Below are positions 6,155 to 6,954 of a DNA stretch of 6,954 bases, piece after piece. How positions within the stretch are numbered: position 1 is the stretch's first letter; each line of letters opens with the position of its first letter. Below the pieces are notes generated by a model. The model ran no database searches, was not told the DNA's origin, and saw nothing but the letters and a program-made list of their open reading frames with translations. The stretch is taken from assembly GCA_017354595.1 (NCBI GenBank), contig JAFMQQ010000166.1, forward strand, positions 1 through 6,954, in the 5' to 3' direction. Source of the stretch: Micromonosporaceae bacterium (GTDB lineage Bacteria > Actinomycetota > Actinomycetes > Mycobacteriales > Micromonosporaceae). A program made the position numbers and the translations under genes.

Positions 6155-6671
6155 GCAATCCCTCCCCGATAAGCCGGCCGACGGCAGCGGCCAACGCTGC
6201 CACGTCCGGCGGCAAACCCACATCGCGCGGCTCGTCGGCGGCCAACAACTCCTCCACCCAGCCGAACCGCCACACGTACGGCACCCAGCCGCGCATCACG
6301 TACAGCCGCTCGGTGGCCAGCCGCGGCGGCCGCCGCGGCGAGGCATCCACCGCCACCACCCCCAGCACCCGGACACCGGGCGGGCACGCACCACGGCGCC
6401 ACTGCTCCACCGCCCCGGTCGCCGACCACGCCCCACGCGCGGTGCAACGGCATACCAGCACCACCGACGTCAGCGGTGCGGCTGGAACCTTAGCGCCGAG
6501 CATCGGCCAGCCAACCCCGGCATCAGCGCCCAGCCCGGTAAGGCGCGCCAGCGTCGAGGTACCAGCTCCGCCGTGGCAACCCACCCACCAAACGGCCGGC
6601 CAACCACCCGAAAGAAGACTTGGCGGTACCGCCCGTGTCGGCAGGCCGTTAACGGCCACGGGCCGCCTCAC
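6138..6671 (-). CDS. Degenerate P-loop protein at operon head, DUF6668-like (177 aa)
   Basis: This soluble protein has a ParA/MinD-like P-loop position that reads GCHGGAGTST (31-40 from the GTG start), preceded by hydrophobic AVWWV. Both P-loop lysines of the ParA pattern are absent. Later blocks are VVLVCRCTARG, VRVLGVVAVDASPRRPP and WVPYVWRFGWVEELL, which match my memory of actinobacterial DUF6668 proteins found next to T4SS genes; that name is recalled, not checked. No membrane helix or signal peptide is visible. Its role is unknown. The start is uncertain: GTG at 6671-6669 has GAGG (6678-6681) 6 nt upstream and is preferred. TTG at 6710, whose TTGA overlaps a possible leader ORF stop, and TTG at 6737 (199 residues) remain possible. 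It overlaps the next gene by 17 nt. Confidence 0.82.
   Translation of the reverse strand: MRRPVAVNGLPTRAVPPSLLSGGWPAVWWVGCHGGAGTSTLARLTGLGADAGVGWPMLGAKVPAAPLTSVVLVCRCTARGAWSATGAVEQWRRGACPPGVRVLGVVAVDASPRRPPRLATERLYVMRGWVPYVWRFGWVEELLAADEPRDVGLPPDVAALAAAVGRLIGEGLREQAR
6160..6167 (-). promoter_or_regulatory. Strong ribosome binding site GGGGAGGG for the two-helix protein
   Basis: GGGGAGGG on the minus strand is followed by 5 nt and the GTG at 6154-6152. It lies inside the 3' end of the upstream coding region. It fixes the start of the small membrane protein and suggests efficient independent initiation, which would suit a subunit needed in many copies. Confidence 0.8.
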
Positions 6672-6677
6672 CGGCGA

Positions 6678-6681
6678 CCTC
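6678..6681 (-). promoter_or_regulatory. Probable ribosome binding site GAGG for the DUF6668-like gene
   Basis: GAGG on the minus strand lies 6 nt before the GTG at 6671-6669. It is the best ribosome-site spacing among the three candidate starts of this gene; neither TTG candidate (6737, 6710) has a purine-rich site as well placed. Confidence 0.5.
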
Positions 6682-6706
6682 GGTGCATCCCGGCGCGTCG
6701 CCGCGC

Positions 6707-6757
6707 TCAACGCCCCGACCCCGCCGACAGACGGCAAAACGGCACGAGACCGATCAT
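6707..6757 (-). other. Possible 16-residue leader ORF upstream of the operon
   Basis: ATG at 6757-6755 follows a GGGGGG run (6762-6767) with a 4-nt spacer and encodes MIGLVPFCRLSAGSGR before a TGA at 6709-6707. That stop overlaps an in-frame TTG (6710) of the DUF6668-like gene as TTGA, and ends 35 nt before the preferred GTG. It could be a translated leader coupling initiation of the first gene, or chance. No attenuator-like hairpin or codon run is visible. Confidence 0.25.
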
Positions 6758-6779
6758 CGATCCCCCCGAAGTCCCCAGG

Positions 6780-6907
6780 CCCACGAATAGAGATGTGTAG
6801 TCGTTAGGTGTCTGAGCGTAGCATCAAAGGTCAATGTGTATCTATACTGTTTTCACCGATTAGGGCGCGGGAGCGAGGCCAACCCTCCGCTTTGGCTTTC
6901 ACGGGGA
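6780..6907. promoter_or_regulatory. AT-richer intergenic region, likely promoter area of the T4SS operon
   Basis: This stretch is visibly richer in A and T than the rest, especially 6785-6860, and lies upstream of the first minus-strand gene. It contains TATACT at 6843-6848 on the plus strand (AGTATA on the minus strand) and TTGACC on the minus strand (6829-6834), but I cannot pair either with a properly spaced partner hexamer. The heptamer ATGTGTA occurs at 6793-6799 and 6834-6840. A promoter here is inferred from position and composition, not from a clear motif pair. Confidence 0.4.
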
Positions 6908-6954
6908 ATGAAACGAATGCAGATCACAAGGCGCGCCAGCTCCGGACGCCGCGC
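6908..6954 (+). CDS. Possible start of a divergent plus-strand gene, runs off right edge
   Basis: ATG at 6908 opens a frame reading MKRMQITRRASSGRR to the window end. A second in-frame ATG at 6917 has GGGGA (6903-6907) 9 nt upstream, a more usual ribosome-site spacing. The start is basic (five Arg and Lys in fifteen residues). Only 15 codons are visible, so there is no family evidence. The minus strand is also open through this end for 30-odd codons, so a converging or upstream minus-strand gene end is an alternative. Confidence 0.22.
   Translation, partial: MKRMQITRRASSGRR

Noticed and set aside
6866..6898. Imperfect hairpin (AGCG-AGG with CCTCCGCT) as a terminator
   Set aside because: The stem is short with a bulge, and no T-tract follows on either strand.

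Overview
This window is very GC-rich, uses GTG starts freely, and codes almost entirely on the minus strand. That pattern, together with protein families I recognise only from actinobacteria, points to a high-GC actinomycete such as Micromonosporaceae, Streptomyces or a relative. The content is most of a conjugative type IV secretion (T4SS) operon of the kind carried by actinobacterial integrative and conjugative elements or large conjugative plasmids. All named genes read right to left.

In transcription order the layout is as follows. An AT-richer intergenic region lies at about 6780-6907, possibly with a divergent plus-strand gene starting at 6908/6917. Then come: a soluble protein with a degenerate P-loop (6138-6671, DUF6668-like); a 103-residue two-helix membrane protein resembling VirB2/TrbC pilins (5843-6154); a protein with one membrane anchor and an extracytoplasmic domain, VirB8/TcpC-like by topology (5092-5829); a polytopic VirB6/TrbL-like channel protein with a long low-complexity tail (3842-5092); a PrgI/VirB3-like membrane protein (3519-3845); the SCO6880-type protein equivalent to the N-terminal half of VirB4 (2374-3522); the VirB4 C-terminal ATPase (827-2356); and the first 276 residues of the VirD4/TraD coupling protein, which runs off the left edge (1-830).

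The genes are packed with 1-4 nt stop/start overlaps (TGATG at 5092, GTGA at 3845 and 3522, ATGA at 830), one 17-nt overlap (6138-6154) and gaps of 13 and 17 nt. They almost certainly form one translationally coupled transcript. Together they would make an energised DNA-export channel: the VirB6-, VirB3-, VirB8- and VirB2-like proteins form the membrane parts, the two VirB4 pieces supply assembly energy, and the coupling protein feeds in DNA. Relaxase, cell-wall hydrolase, integrase and replication genes are not in the window.

The most notable point is at 3544-3548. The SCO6880 family is normally one protein of about 490 residues, with the PrgI-like helices fused to the VirB4 N-domain. Here it is broken into two frames that would rejoin into a 490-residue protein if one base were restored. 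It is either a single-base loss (real or an assembly error) or a genuine split rescued by a GTGA restart. The N-terminal protein of the operon also lacks both lysines of a ParA-type P-loop. I see no RNA genes, CRISPR arrays, insertion sequences or clear terminators.
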